From Mucilaginibacter rubeus (GTDB taxonomy: Bacteria > Bacteroidota > Bacteroidia > Sphingobacteriales > Sphingobacteriaceae): 64,000 nucleotides of DNA. Position 1 is the stretch's first letter, and each line of letters opens with the position of its first letter. A model generated the notes under the pieces. It made no database searches, was not told the origin of the DNA, and saw only the letters and a program-made list of their open reading frames with translations. Both the position numbers and the translations under genes were made by a program. Below, in pieces: positions 42,460-50,838 of the stretch. Where the stretch lies: NCBI RefSeq assembly GCF_014643835.1, contig NZ_BMKD01000001.1, positions 62,001-126,000 of the forward strand, read 5' to 3'.

Positions 42460-42645
42460 TTATTTCAGGCGATATTCGCCATCTGCAACACCTTTATTGT
42501 TGATCTCAACAAAGTCTTTCTGCTCTGCCTCGTTCAGCCTTTGGCGATGAACTGCCATGGTAATTTGAACTGACCTCAAATTGTTTTCTGGAGCGTCGTT
42601 GCCTTTAATAGGTTGGCGGCGTTTTTTGTTTTTTATTGCATAAAA
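42460..42645 (-). pseudogene. possible coding remnant (no start)
   Basis: A 61-codon open frame on the minus strand between two stops reads like protein: KKRRQPIKGNDAPENN, SVQITMAVHRQRLNEAEQ and KGVADGEYRLK. The only ATG (42558) would give 32 residues. The composition is balanced and unlike random translation, so it may be the 3' end of a broken gene or a small protein. Family not recognised. Confidence 0.3.
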
Positions 42646-42660
42646 CTATTTTCAAAAAAT

Positions 42661-42712
42661 ACTTGCGCAAGTAAATGCTTGCATTTATATTTGCAAGTAC
42701 TTACTTGCGCAA
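42661..42712 (+). promoter_or_regulatory. promoter with clustered operators of the arsR-AHSA1 unit
   Basis: A -33 CTTG (42662) and a -7 TATATTTG (42686-42693) are spaced by 20 nt. The palindrome ACTTGCGCAAGT (42661-42672) covers the -33, AAATGCTTGCATTT (42673-42686) lies between, and ACTTGCGCAA recurs at 42703-42712 next to the ATG. The layout fits autorepression by the ArsR protein. Confidence 0.7.
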
Positions 42713-42714
42713 TT

Positions 42715-43056
42715 ATGAAAGCCAGACGAGATGTTTACCAGGCGATAGCCGACCCCACCCGAAGAGCGATCATCAATATGATTGCTGCACAGCCGCATAA
42801 CGTGAATGCGATAGCTGCAAACTTTGATGTTACACGCCAGGCAATTTCACTGCATATCCAGATCCTGGCCGATTGCGGTTTGATTAATGTTAAACAACAG
42901 GGTCGCGATAGGGTCTGCGAGGCCCGGCTCGATCAGCTTAGTGAAATATCAGTTTGGGTTGATCAGTATCGCCAGCATTGGGAAAATAAATTGGATAACC
43001 TTGAGAAATATGTAGTAAACCTAAAAAATGAAAGAAATGGAAAACAATCAAAGTAG
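42715..43056 (+). CDS. ArsR-family winged-helix regulator
   Basis: The 113-residue protein has the ArsR fold: YQAIADPTRRAIINMIAAQ, then VNAIAANFDVTRQAISLHIQILADCGLI (recognition helix) and the beta-wing VKQQGRDRVCEARL. No metal-binding Cys pair is visible, so it belongs to the non-metal group. ATG at 42715 was chosen because the promoter and operators lie directly before it; the longer frame to 42613 runs through them. Overlaps the AHSA1-like gene by 29 nt; such pairs are common and control an SRPBCC protein. Confidence 0.92.
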   Translation: MKARRDVYQAIADPTRRAIINMIAAQPHNVNAIAANFDVTRQAISLHIQILADCGLINVKQQGRDRVCEARLDQLSEISVWVDQYRQHWENKLDNLEKYVVNLKNERNGKQSK

Positions 43057-43501
43057 CACTACAGATCGCGAATTGCGCTTGACAAGAACATTGGACGCCC
43101 CGGTTGAGCTGGTATGGGAAGTTTGGACCCAACCCGAACATATTGCCCAGTGGTGGGGGCCCAACGGCTTCACCAATACCATTAGTAAAATGGAGATTAA
43201 ACAGGGAGGGGAGTGGGATTTAGTGATGCATGGCCCGGATGGTACCGATTATAAAAATAAGAGCGTTTTTAGAGAGGTCATTCCGCTTAAAAAGATAGTA
43301 TACGAGCATGTCAGCAGTCCAAAATTTGTTGCAACCATTGAGTTTGACGAACGGGGAGAGCAAACTTTCCTGAGCTGGCACATGCTTTTTGAAACGCATG
43401 AGCAGTTTGTACAGGTAGTAAAAACATTTAAAGCTGATGAAGGCTTAAAGCAAAACATCGAAAAGTTAAACCTGTATTTAAAAGATGTGAGGAAGGGATA
43501 A
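43028..43501 (+). CDS. SRPBCC/AHSA1-like protein
   Basis: The 157-residue protein has the AHSA1 (START/Bet v1-like) pattern: RTLDAPVELVWEVWTQPEHIAQWWGP at the N-terminus (interrupted here by nothing), the EIKQGGEWDLVMHGPDG strand pair, and the C-terminal helix beginning DEGLKQNIEKLNLYLKD. Such proteins bind hydrophobic ligands in a cavity; the physiological role is unknown. ATG at 43028 or 43037. Its start lies inside the arsR gene, so translation is coupled. Confidence 0.9.
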   Translation: MKEMENNQSSTTDRELRLTRTLDAPVELVWEVWTQPEHIAQWWGPNGFTNTISKMEIKQGGEWDLVMHGPDGTDYKNKSVFREVIPLKKIVYEHVSSPKFVATIEFDERGEQTFLSWHMLFETHEQFVQVVKTFKADEGLKQNIEKLNLYLKDVRKG

Positions 43502-43542
43502 ACTCTATCGAAGGTCACATAGATCTTCTTTTGTTAATGTAT

Positions 43543-43568
43543 AAAGCGTTATTGAACAATAACGCTTT
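43543..43568. terminator. stem-loop after the AHSA1-like gene
   Basis: AAAGCGTTATT GAAC AATAACGCTTT is a perfect 11-bp stem with 4-nt loop, 41 nt after the stop. There is no long T-run on the plus strand, so termination is likely but not certain. Confidence 0.65.
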
Positions 43569-43697
43569 GTGCGTTTATAGCAGCCCCAATTAAAGAGGTT
43601 TCGAATGGCATTAATAGCATTGCCGTCATCACTTTTCATCTGCACATCTGAAATCTGCACATTTATAATCAAAAATTCTTCCGCTGTTTACCGATAT

Positions 43698-43763
43698 AAA
43701 TCCCCCGTTCGCCGACTAAAACCCGGTGTACATCTAATTTGCCCGAAACCGCTGTAACGTTTT
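43698..43763 (+). promoter_or_regulatory. conserved 66-bp upstream element (copy B)
   Basis: Partner of 41547-41612 (51 of 66 bases equal). The block CCGTTCGCCGAC here is reminiscent of LytTR-type regulator sites, which is a weak hint only. Of the rest of the 337-bp gap (43502-43838), only the stem-loop and a doubled ATCTGCACAT near 43639-43664 are notable. Confidence 0.75.
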
Positions 43764-43838
43764 AAAAATGGGGGCGTCTTATCTGTGTATTAAGTGAAAT
43801 AGGAACACAAATAATTGACAATCAAAATATTAATCATC

Positions 43839-44447
43839 ATGAAAACTACAATATTAACAATCGCAGCCTCTTTAGTTTTAGCACTTGGAGTATCAACTGC
43901 AGCTAACGCAGCAACCAAAAAAGATAACGGCGCAGCCGTAGTTTTAAACAACGTAAGCAAGATCAGCAAGATCGAAGTTCGCGGCAATGTTGAGGTATAT
44001 GTATCAGCAGGGCAGAATGACAATGTTAAAGTTTATAACAAGTATTATTCAGAGAGCGCATTGGTACAAAACAACAACGGTACCCTACGTATCACCTCGT
44101 ACAAAAACGAAAAACTGGTAGTTTGGGTAACTGCAAATGATTTGAAAGCCATCAATGCTTATGACAATGCCGAAGTTAAATCATTCGGAAAACTTGCAGC
44201 CCTTGAGCTTAACGTTAACCTTTACAACAATGCATCTGCTAAATTAAATGTTGAAGCTTACGCTGCCACAGTAAACGTTAATGACAAAGCTAAAGCCGAG
44301 TTTACCGGTACTGCCGATGTTTACACTCTGAACCATACCCGCGAATCATTTGTAAATAACAACGCTTTTGCAGCAGCAAACTTTACCGATAAGGTAACCA
44401 ATGCCCCTGCTAAATACACCGTTGAAAACGAATTTGCAGGTCTTTAA
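43839..44447 (+). CDS. DUF2807 exported protein, paralogue B
   Basis: A 202-residue protein with a signal peptide (MKTTILTIAASLVLALGVST, cleavage after ANA) and a DUF2807 domain closely similar to paralogue A: KISKIEVRGNVEVYVSAG, the KVYNKYYSESALVQ and LVVWVTANDLKAINAYDNAEV stretches. Longest run of identity with A is EKLVVWVTAN. It carries many Asn, Val and Ala in ladder positions. The start at 43839 fits the alignment with A. Strong terminator follows. Confidence 0.88.
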   Translation: MKTTILTIAASLVLALGVSTAANAATKKDNGAAVVLNNVSKISKIEVRGNVEVYVSAGQNDNVKVYNKYYSESALVQNNNGTLRITSYKNEKLVVWVTANDLKAINAYDNAEVKSFGKLAALELNVNLYNNASAKLNVEAYAATVNVNDKAKAEFTGTADVYTLNHTRESFVNNNAFAAANFTDKVTNAPAKYTVENEFAGL

Positions 44448-44480
44448 TAGTTCACTTTCTTAAAAGTCTCTTATATATTC

Positions 44481-44514
44481 AAAAGCTATCACTCAAAATG
44501 TGATAGCTTTTTTT
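44481..44514 (+). terminator. terminator of DUF2807 paralogue B
   Basis: AAAAGCTATCAC, 7-nt loop, GTGATAGCTTTTTTT; a 12-bp stem with T-tail. Confidence 0.92.
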
Positions 44515-44563
44515 AATTTTGATGTAACACTAAACTGCCAACCGGCGTCATAACAACCATACT

Positions 44564-45286
44564 ATGAAAAAATACCTTTTTACCTTCACTATAGCAGGCG
44601 CGTTAATAACTACAGCCATATTATCATCATGTAATTACAGATGCGTACATGGTTCGGGAAACCAGACTACAGAGAAACGCAAAGCTGAAGACTTTAAAAA
44701 AGTTGAGATCTCGGGCGCGTTTAAAGTACACCTGAAACAGGATAGTTCGTTAACTATCGATATCAAAGCTGATGATAACCTGCTCAAATATATTTCAACT
44801 TCGGTTGAAGGTGGTGTATTACATATTAAATCAAAAAAGAATTTCTGCGATCCCGGTGATATGGTGATCAACATCGGCGTGAAAAACCTTGAAGAAATTA
44901 AAGCTTCGGGCGCGGTTGAAGTTAATTCTGACGGCAAGCTCAACGCTAAAGATTTCAAGCTTGATCTTTCAGGTGCTACTAAAGTAACACTTGACCTTAA
45001 CGCGGCCAATGTTTCAACCGATGGCAGTGGCGCCACAGAAGTACATCTTACAGGCCAGGCCGCATCACACAAAATTGACCTGAGCGGAGCCGGTAAAGTA
45101 GATGCCTTTGATTTTGTTGTTGGTGACTATGATATCGAAACATCGGGCATTGGACATTGCAAAATCAATGTGCTTAAAACACTGAATGTACATACCAGTG
45201 GTGCTTCCGAAATTCAATATAAAGGCTCGCCATCTACTGTAAACAACGATAAATCGGGAGCCTCATCTATCAAAAAAGTTGACTGA
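44564..45286 (+). CDS. DUF2807 lipoprotein (GIN domain), paralogue C
   Basis: A 240-residue protein with lipoprotein signal (lipobox AILSSC, Cys23) and a full-length DUF2807 domain. The strands contain repeated Ser-Gly-Ala patterns (ISGAFKVHL, IKASGAVEV, LSGATKV, GSGATEVHL, LSGAGKV, TSGASEI), one per turn of the predicted beta-helix. It is more distant from A and B and lacks their upstream element, but its presence next to them shows a small gene family. Likely anchored in the outer membrane; function unknown. Confidence 0.9.
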   Translation: MKKYLFTFTIAGALITTAILSSCNYRCVHGSGNQTTEKRKAEDFKKVEISGAFKVHLKQDSSLTIDIKADDNLLKYISTSVEGGVLHIKSKKNFCDPGDMVINIGVKNLEEIKASGAVEVNSDGKLNAKDFKLDLSGATKVTLDLNAANVSTDGSGATEVHLTGQAASHKIDLSGAGKVDAFDFVVGDYDIETSGIGHCKINVLKTLNVHTSGASEIQYKGSPSTVNNDKSGASSIKKVD

Positions 45287-45376
45287 CCGACCTTATAATA
45301 ATTAGCGAAGAGGCCGGGGATATAATTAATTCGCGGCTTTTTTTGATTCTATAACCTATCACTATTAAAAATTTGA

Positions 45377-46360
45377 ATGAAAAAGTTTTTAAAATGGACG
45401 GCCTATGCAATTATAGCGCTTGTTCTTGTCGCTGTTGCCGGCATCTCCTACATAACCCTGGCATTGCCCAATGTGGGCCAACCCGAAGCTATTAAAGTTG
45501 ATGCTACGCCACAACGCATTGCCCGCGGTAAGTATCTGGCCAATAATGTAACGGTTTGTCTGGATTGTCATTCTACCCGTAGTTGGGATAAATTTGCGGG
45601 CCCTTCAGATTCTACAGTTTCCGGTGCCGGCGGTGAAAAATTTGATGCTTCAGCAGGTTTCCCCGGTACTGTTTATTCACCTAACATTACCCCGTTAAAT
45701 TTGAGTGGGTGGACAGACGGTGAGATCTTCAGGGCAATGACCACTGGTGTTAAAAAAGATGGGTCGGCTATATTTCCGATAATGCCATGGCCTTATTATG
45801 CAAAAATGGATAGGGAAGATCTTTATTCCATCATTGCATATATACGTGCATTAAAACCCAGCGGCAAAAATTATCCGGGCCACCAGCTCGATTTTCCGCT
45901 GAATGTTATTGTGCATACCATGCCGCAAAAGGCTGCGTTGGGTAATATCCCCAATCCGGCAGATACGGTAAAATATGGAGCTTATTTATTAAATGCAGCG
46001 GCCTGTAAAGAATGCCACACACAATCAGATAAAGGTAAATTGAATGAGGCAATGGCTTTTGCCGGCGGACAGGGTTATATAGTACCCGGTGGAAGCAAAG
46101 TGTTTTCGGCCAATATTACGCCCGATAAGGAAACAGGCATTGGCAGCTGGACAAAAGAGCAATTTGTAAGCCGCTTTACTCAATTTGCCAATGGTAAAAT
46201 GCAGCCGACACCGGTAAAACCGGGCGAATTTCAAACCATTATGCCGTGGTGGAGATATGGCAGCATGAAAGTGTCCGATCTGGAAGCAATTTATGCTTAT
46301 TTGAAAACAATAAAGCCCATCAGTAACCATGTTGTAAAATTTGAAAGGAATTGGAAATAG
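45377..46360 (+). CDS. membrane-anchored dihaem cytochrome c
   Basis: The 327-residue protein has an N-terminal membrane anchor (residues 7-29, WTAYAIIALVLVAVAGISYI) and two class I cytochrome c domains. Haem-binding motifs are CLDCH (near residue 62) and CKECH (near 212). Possible distal Met ligands lie in FPIMPWPYY and TIMPWWRYG. Similar proteins donate electrons to dehydrogenases or terminal oxidases in the periplasm. No redox partner is adjacent. Confidence 0.92.
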   Translation: MKKFLKWTAYAIIALVLVAVAGISYITLALPNVGQPEAIKVDATPQRIARGKYLANNVTVCLDCHSTRSWDKFAGPSDSTVSGAGGEKFDASAGFPGTVYSPNITPLNLSGWTDGEIFRAMTTGVKKDGSAIFPIMPWPYYAKMDREDLYSIIAYIRALKPSGKNYPGHQLDFPLNVIVHTMPQKAALGNIPNPADTVKYGAYLLNAAACKECHTQSDKGKLNEAMAFAGGQGYIVPGGSKVFSANITPDKETGIGSWTKEQFVSRFTQFANGKMQPTPVKPGEFQTIMPWWRYGSMKVSDLEAIYAYLKTIKPISNHVVKFERNWK

Positions 46361-46518
46361 AGATTAGAGGTTGGTTGGGTTTAACGCCCGGTTTTACGGA
46401 TAGTGCGTTAGCCGCGTTAGGGATTGAAGCGTAAAGCCCGCAGCGAGTGTTGGATTGCGGGCAAGAAAGGCGAGGACTTGCAGCGTAAAGCCCGGGCCGC
46501 AGGCAACGCCCATATTAT
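46361..46518. repeat. REP-like GCGTAAAGCCCG repeats
   Basis: The 466-bp gap before tig has no gene. GCGTAAAGCCCG occurs at 46430 and 46483, with GCAGCGAGTG, GGATTGCGGGC and CCGGGCC forming local stems. Confidence 0.65.
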
Positions 46519-46636
46519 TGTCTGAACCCGAATTTATTGAATTAAAGAATGTACCAGAAATGATATGCAAGTTCAATGTTTTCATCAACTTTAAAAAATT
46601 GTTTAATTCTGGTTCAGACAAACACAGGTTCAGACA
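46519..46636. repeat. inverted repeat, TGTCTGAACC type
   Basis: TGTCTGAACCCGAATT (46519-46534) and its inverse AATTCTGGTTCAGACA (46605-46620) differ at one base; a third half-site CAGGTTCAGACA lies at 46625-46636. The spacer is A+T-rich without a convincing gene. Confidence 0.8.
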
Positions 46637-46742
46637 AATATTTATGCTGTTATCATGTTGCCTTGCCGTTCAACCCGTTTAAAAGCTGCTTCATTTTCCT
46701 TGAAAACAATATAAAATCAAGCGCTAATTAAAAATAAATTCA

Positions 46743-46750
46743 TACTTTTG
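46743..46750 (+). promoter_or_regulatory. putative -7 element of tig
   Basis: TACTTTTG matches TAnnTTTG, about 75 nt before the trigger factor start. Confidence 0.6.
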
Positions 46751-46826
46751 CGCCTCGAATTTTGTATAGCACGGATTAGGTTTTAGGCTATATTTCAAAG
46801 GATTAAATTAAATACCCGGTAAAAAG

Positions 46827-48185
46827 ATGAATATTACACAGGAAAAAATTAATGACCTGAACGCAGTTGTTAAAATTAACATCAACCCTGAAGATTACCA
46901 GCCACGTGTTGAAAAAGCTATAAAGGAAAACGCTAAAAAAGCAAAAATTCCTGGTTTTCGCCCGGGCATGGTGCCTGCATCGCACATCAAAAAAATGTAC
47001 GGTAAAAGCATCCTTGTTGATGAGATCAACAACCTGTTACAAGATACTTTAAATAACTATATCGACGAGCAAAAACTGGCCGTATTGGGTCAGCCATTGC
47101 CTGCTGCAGATGATAACAAAGAATACAACTGGGATTTTGCCGATAACTTTGAGTTTAGCTATGAATTAGGTTTAGCTCCTGAGTTCAGCATCGACTTTTC
47201 ATCAAAAGATAAATTAACCCAATACGTAATCAAAGTTGATGACGAAACGCTGGCTTCAAGGATCAAAAACATCCGCCGTAGCTATGGCAAAATGACAAAT
47301 CCTGACGTATCGGCAGATGATGACGTTCTTTACAGCGAATTGGTTCAACTTTCGGCTGATGGTAGTGTTTTTGAGGGTGGGATAACCAACACGGCGTCTG
47401 TACGTTTAGATCAGATCAAAGATGAAGCAATCAAAGCTTCATTGATCGGTTTGAAAAAAGGCGATGTGTTAACATTCGATATTCGTAAAGCTTTTGATAA
47501 CGACGCAGCTAAAATTGCCGGTTTATTGAAAATTGAAGAAGACGATGCAGCTGATTTAAGAGGCGATTTCCAATTAACTGTTAAAAACGTTAACCGTTTA
47601 GAAGAAAGTGACCTTAATCAGGAGTTCTTTGACAAATTATTTGGTGAAGGTACAGTGACTACCGAAGAGGAGTTCACAGCTAAAATTACTGAAGAACTTG
47701 AAAGCATGATGGTTCAGGATGCCGACCGCAAATTGCAGGACGACATGTACAAACTGGCTATCGCTAAAGTTGATTTCGCGCTTCCTGATGAATTTCTGAA
47801 ACGTTGGTTAAAAGCAACTAACGAAAAACTGAGCGATGAGGAATTAGAAGGCGGTTACAACGATTTTGCTCAAAACCTGAAATGGACTTTGATTGAAAAC
47901 AAGATCATTACTGATAACACAATCGAAATTAAATATGAAGATGTGTTTGAATTAGCTAAGATCCGTTTAGATCAGCAGTTCAGGATGTACAGCCCTACTG
48001 CTATCCCTGAGGATCAGTTGGGCCAGTACACTGTTCAGTACCTGCAAAACAAAGACAACGCTAACAAGATATTTGAAGAGGTAAAAGCATTAAAGGTATT
48101 TGACTATATCAAAAATGTGATCACTTTAGATAAGCAGGATATCCTTTACACTGATTTCAGTGCATTGGTATCTGCAGCACAGTAA
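46827..48185 (+). CDS. tig: trigger factor
   Basis: Trigger factor is the ribosome-bound chaperone for nascent chains. The 452-residue protein has the ribosome-binding motif region at its N-terminus (NAVVKININPEDYQPRVEKA, then IPGFRPGMVPASHIKKMYG, equal to the usual GFRxGKxP box with M for K). A divergent FKBP-like domain follows, and a long helical C-terminal domain. The sequence is rather divergent from the proteobacterial protein, as is general in Bacteroidota. clpP and clpX follow, the classic tig-clpP-clpX order, but here separated by terminators and repeats. Confidence 0.95.
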   Translation: MNITQEKINDLNAVVKININPEDYQPRVEKAIKENAKKAKIPGFRPGMVPASHIKKMYGKSILVDEINNLLQDTLNNYIDEQKLAVLGQPLPAADDNKEYNWDFADNFEFSYELGLAPEFSIDFSSKDKLTQYVIKVDDETLASRIKNIRRSYGKMTNPDVSADDDVLYSELVQLSADGSVFEGGITNTASVRLDQIKDEAIKASLIGLKKGDVLTFDIRKAFDNDAAKIAGLLKIEEDDAADLRGDFQLTVKNVNRLEESDLNQEFFDKLFGEGTVTTEEEFTAKITEELESMMVQDADRKLQDDMYKLAIAKVDFALPDEFLKRWLKATNEKLSDEELEGGYNDFAQNLKWTLIENKIITDNTIEIKYEDVFELAKIRLDQQFRMYSPTAIPEDQLGQYTVQYLQNKDNANKIFEEVKALKVFDYIKNVITLDKQDILYTDFSALVSAAQ

Positions 48186-48229
48186 GCTTCTTTCAATCGC
48201 CCTTATTAGGGTAGATTTTATAGTATATT

Positions 48230-48266
48230 CACCAAAAGCAACTCATCGGGTTGCTTTTGGTGTTTT
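48230..48266 (+). terminator. terminator of tig
   Basis: CACCAAAAGCAAC, 7-nt loop, GTTGCTTTTGGTG, then TTTTAT. 13-bp perfect stem. Confidence 0.88.
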
Positions 48267-48302
48267 ATGAGGTCTTTACCGTATCGCATGCTATTTGCTC
48301 TC

Positions 48303-48406
48303 GCGCTCGTTTGTAACGAGTGCGTAACTGGGTTTGCGTTTATAACGCCTCCGGCCCGCGCGATACAATCGCGAAACCACTTTAAGCACTCGTTGTAAAC
48401 GAGCGC
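48303..48406. repeat. REP-like pair, GCGCTCGTTTGTAACGAGTGC type
   Basis: Each half is itself an imperfect hairpin: GCGCTCGTTTGTAACGAGTGC (48303-48323) and its inverse GCACTCGTTGTAAACGAGCGC (48386-48406). A half copy, GTTGCAAACGAGCGCG, lies at 42359-42374. The gap 48186-48621 has no gene. Confidence 0.8.
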
Positions 48407-48464
48407 AAGAAGCATAATCCTGGGTAATAGCCGTAAAATAAACCTTTGTGTAAGTATCATGTAA

Positions 48465-48499
48465 CTTTCGGACTTTACTGACTTTCGGACGTCTGACTT
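48465..48499. repeat. GTCGGAAA family, one arm (copy 4)
   Basis: Units CTTTCGGA, CTTTACTGA, CTTTCGGA, CGTCTGA form only the right-type arm, between tig and clpP. Confidence 0.75.
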
Positions 48500-48621
48500 A
48501 AAAGAGGCCTTATCAAAAAATTACGTAATAAAAACTATCTTGCAAAAAATCTATTGAACTAAAAACTATATTTATCGCGGGTAAGACGCCCGCATTTCCT
48601 AACGAACAACAAACAAAAACC

Positions 48622-49350
48622 ATGAGCAGTAATATCGATAAAAACGAATTCAGAAAATATGCTGTTAAGCATCACCGTATTAACAGCCTTTATGTAGACA
48701 AATATATTGCAGGTGTTGAAAGAGGCAATATGCCAACAGGCGGTATTACAACCGTACCAACCGGCATGACACCATACATTCTTGAAGAACGCCAGCTTAA
48801 CGTACAGGCCATGGACGTGTTTTCACGTTTGATGATGGATCGTATCATTTTCCTTGGCGATGCCATTTATGATAATATTGCAAACATTATCCAGGCTCAA
48901 TTGCTTTTCTTACAATCGGCTGATGCTAAACGTGATATCCAGATCTACATTAACTCGCCAGGTGGTTCGGTTTATGCAGGTTTAGGTATCTATGATACCA
49001 TGCAGTTTATATCAAATGACGTGGCTACCATCTGTACAGGTATGGCGGCGTCAATGGCTGCAGTACTGTTAGTAGCTGGTACTGAAGGTAAAAGGGCAGC
49101 GCTTCCGCATGCAAGGGTGATGATCCACCAGCCATCTGGCGGTGCACAGGGCCAGCAGTCAGATATAGAGATCACTTACCAGGAGATCACCAAATTGAAA
49201 AAAGAGCTGTACCAGATCATTGCAGATCACAGCGGTGCACCTTACCAAAAAGTTTGGGATGCATCTGACCGTGACTACTGGATGATTGCAGAAGAAGCCA
49301 AAGAATTTGGTATGGTTGACGAGATTTTAAGAGGTAACAAAGGAAAGTAA
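48622..49350 (+). CDS. clpP: ATP-dependent Clp protease proteolytic subunit
   Basis: ClpP is the serine protease chamber that works with ClpX and ClpA. The catalytic triad is Ser144 (GMAASMAAVLL), His169 (ARVMIHQPSGG) and Asp218 (SDRDYWM). The 242-residue protein carries a 45-residue N-terminal stretch before the conserved region (MSSNIDKNEFRKYAVKHHR), longer than in E. coli ClpP and typical for Bacteroidota; it may be processed. clpX follows. Confidence 0.97.
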   Translation: MSSNIDKNEFRKYAVKHHRINSLYVDKYIAGVERGNMPTGGITTVPTGMTPYILEERQLNVQAMDVFSRLMMDRIIFLGDAIYDNIANIIQAQLLFLQSADAKRDIQIYINSPGGSVYAGLGIYDTMQFISNDVATICTGMAASMAAVLLVAGTEGKRAALPHARVMIHQPSGGAQGQQSDIEITYQEITKLKKELYQIIADHSGAPYQKVWDASDRDYWMIAEEAKEFGMVDEILRGNKGK

Positions 49351-49356
49351 TCTTGA

Positions 49357-49454
49357 GTCCGCAAGTCCGATAAGTCGGAAAGTCCGGAAGTAAGTATGTT
49401 AAAATCAGAAAGTATCGTTGCTTTCGGACTTTACGGACTTCCCGACTTACGGAC
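49357..49454. repeat. inverted tandem-unit repeat, GTCGGAAA family (copy 5)
   Basis: Left arm (49357-49395): GTCCGCAA, GTCCGATAA, GTCGGAAA, GTCCGGAA. Right arm (49421-49454): CTTTCGGA, CTTTACGGA, CTTCCCGA, CTTACGGAC. It separates clpP from clpX. Confidence 0.87.
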
Positions 49455-49508
49455 AATACTTTGTTTTTTACCACTAATTTTTTAACTTTGAGTAAGAAGA
49501 CAAATCAG

Positions 49509-50747
49509 ATGAATAAAAACAGCAAAGAGATCAGGTGTTCATTTTGCGGTGCCGGTAAACAGGATTCCCTGATGTTAATAGCAGGACTTGATGCACACAT
49601 TTGTGACAAATGTGTGAACCAGGCCAATGAAATATTGGCTGAGGAGTTGAAGGTACGTAAAGTGAAGTCATCGCCTCTGGCGCCGGCCCTGCTTAAGCCA
49701 TCAGAAATGAAGGCACATCTTGATCAGTATGTTATTGGACAGGATGATGCCAAAAAGATACTTTCGGTAGCTGTATATAATCATTATAAACGCTTAAATC
49801 AGCGTATTGATAAAGATGAGGTTGAGATTGAAAAATCAAACATCATCATGGTAGGTGAAACAGGTACGGGCAAAACCCTGCTTGCTAAAACACTCGCCAA
49901 AGTACTTAACGTTCCGTTTTGCATTTGCGACGCTACTGTGCTAACCGAAGCAGGCTATGTAGGGGAGGACGTTGAAAGCATCCTGACCCGCTTACTGCAA
50001 TCGGCCGATTATGATGTAACCCTTGCCGAAAAAGGTATTGTTTACATTGATGAGGTTGATAAAATAGCCCGTAAAAGCGATAATGCTTCTATCACCCGCG
50101 ACGTATCTGGAGAAGGTGTACAACAAGCACTATTGAAGATATTAGAAGGTACCATGGTTAACGTACCACCACAAGGTGGCCGCAAACACCCGGATCAGAA
50201 AATGATCACGGTAAATACCAGTAACATCCTTTTCATTTGCGGAGGCGCCTTTGATGGTATTGAAAGGAAGATCGCCAATCGACTGCGTACCCAAACTGTT
50301 GGTTACAAGTTTAAGCACGATGAGGGCGATATCGATACTAAAAACTTCTATAAGTATATTACACCGCAGGATTTGAAATCATTTGGTTTAATCCCAGAGC
50401 TGATAGGCCGTTTGCCGGTGCTTACCTACCTCAACCCGCTTGATAGGGAAGCATTGCACAATATCCTTACCGAGCCTAAAAACTCATTATTGAAACAGTA
50501 CAAAAAACTGTTTGAATATGAAGGTGTAAAGCTTGATTTTGAAGACGAAGTACTGGAGTTTATTGTTGATAAAGCAATGGAATTTAAACTTGGCGCGAGG
50601 GGCTTACGCTCAATATGCGAAGCTATCATGATTGATGCTATGTTCGAGTTTCCGTCTAAAAAGGATGTGAAACGGTTGAACGTAACATTGGATTACGCAC
50701 GCGAGAAGTTTGAAAAATCGGATCTGAAAAAGTTAAAAGTAGCTTAA
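49509..50747 (+). CDS. clpX: ATP-dependent Clp protease ATP-binding subunit ClpX
   Basis: ClpX unfolds substrates for ClpP. The ATG at 49509 gives 412 residues with the zinc-binding domain (RCSFCGAG and HICDKCV), Walker [11 protein letters not shown], Walker [12 protein letters not shown], the IGF-type loop region near [14 protein letters not shown] and the sensor-2 LGARGLRSI. Normal length. The frame to 49461 runs through a non-conserved leader. It follows clpP after a repeat element. Confidence 0.97.
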   Translation: MNKNSKEIRCSFCGAGKQDSLMLIAGLDAHICDKCVNQANEILAEELKVRKVKSSPLAPALLKPSEMKAHLDQYVIGQDDAKKILSVAVYNHYKRLNQRIDKDEVEIEKSNIIMVGETGTGKTLLAKTLAKVLNVPFCICDATVLTEAGYVGEDVESILTRLLQSADYDVTLAEKGIVYIDEVDKIARKSDNASITRDVSGEGVQQALLKILEGTMVNVPPQGGRKHPDQKMITVNTSNILFICGGAFDGIERKIANRLRTQTVGYKFKHDEGDIDTKNFYKYITPQDLKSFGLIPELIGRLPVLTYLNPLDREALHNILTEPKNSLLKQYKKLFEYEGVKLDFEDEVLEFIVDKAMEFKLGARGLRSICEAIMIDAMFEFPSKKDVKRLNVTLDYAREKFEKSDLKKLKVA

Positions 50748-50838
50748 CGCACAGTATATAAGCAAACACTTATATTTATTAAAAAATAAAGCGCGCCCTG
50801 GTTCTCATACCGGGGTTTGCTGTATAAAAAGAAATCAT

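Noticed and set aside
45301-45345. Terminator after DUF2807 paralogue C
   Set aside because: GCCG and CGGC could pair around a long A+T loop before a T-run, but the stem is too short to support a call.
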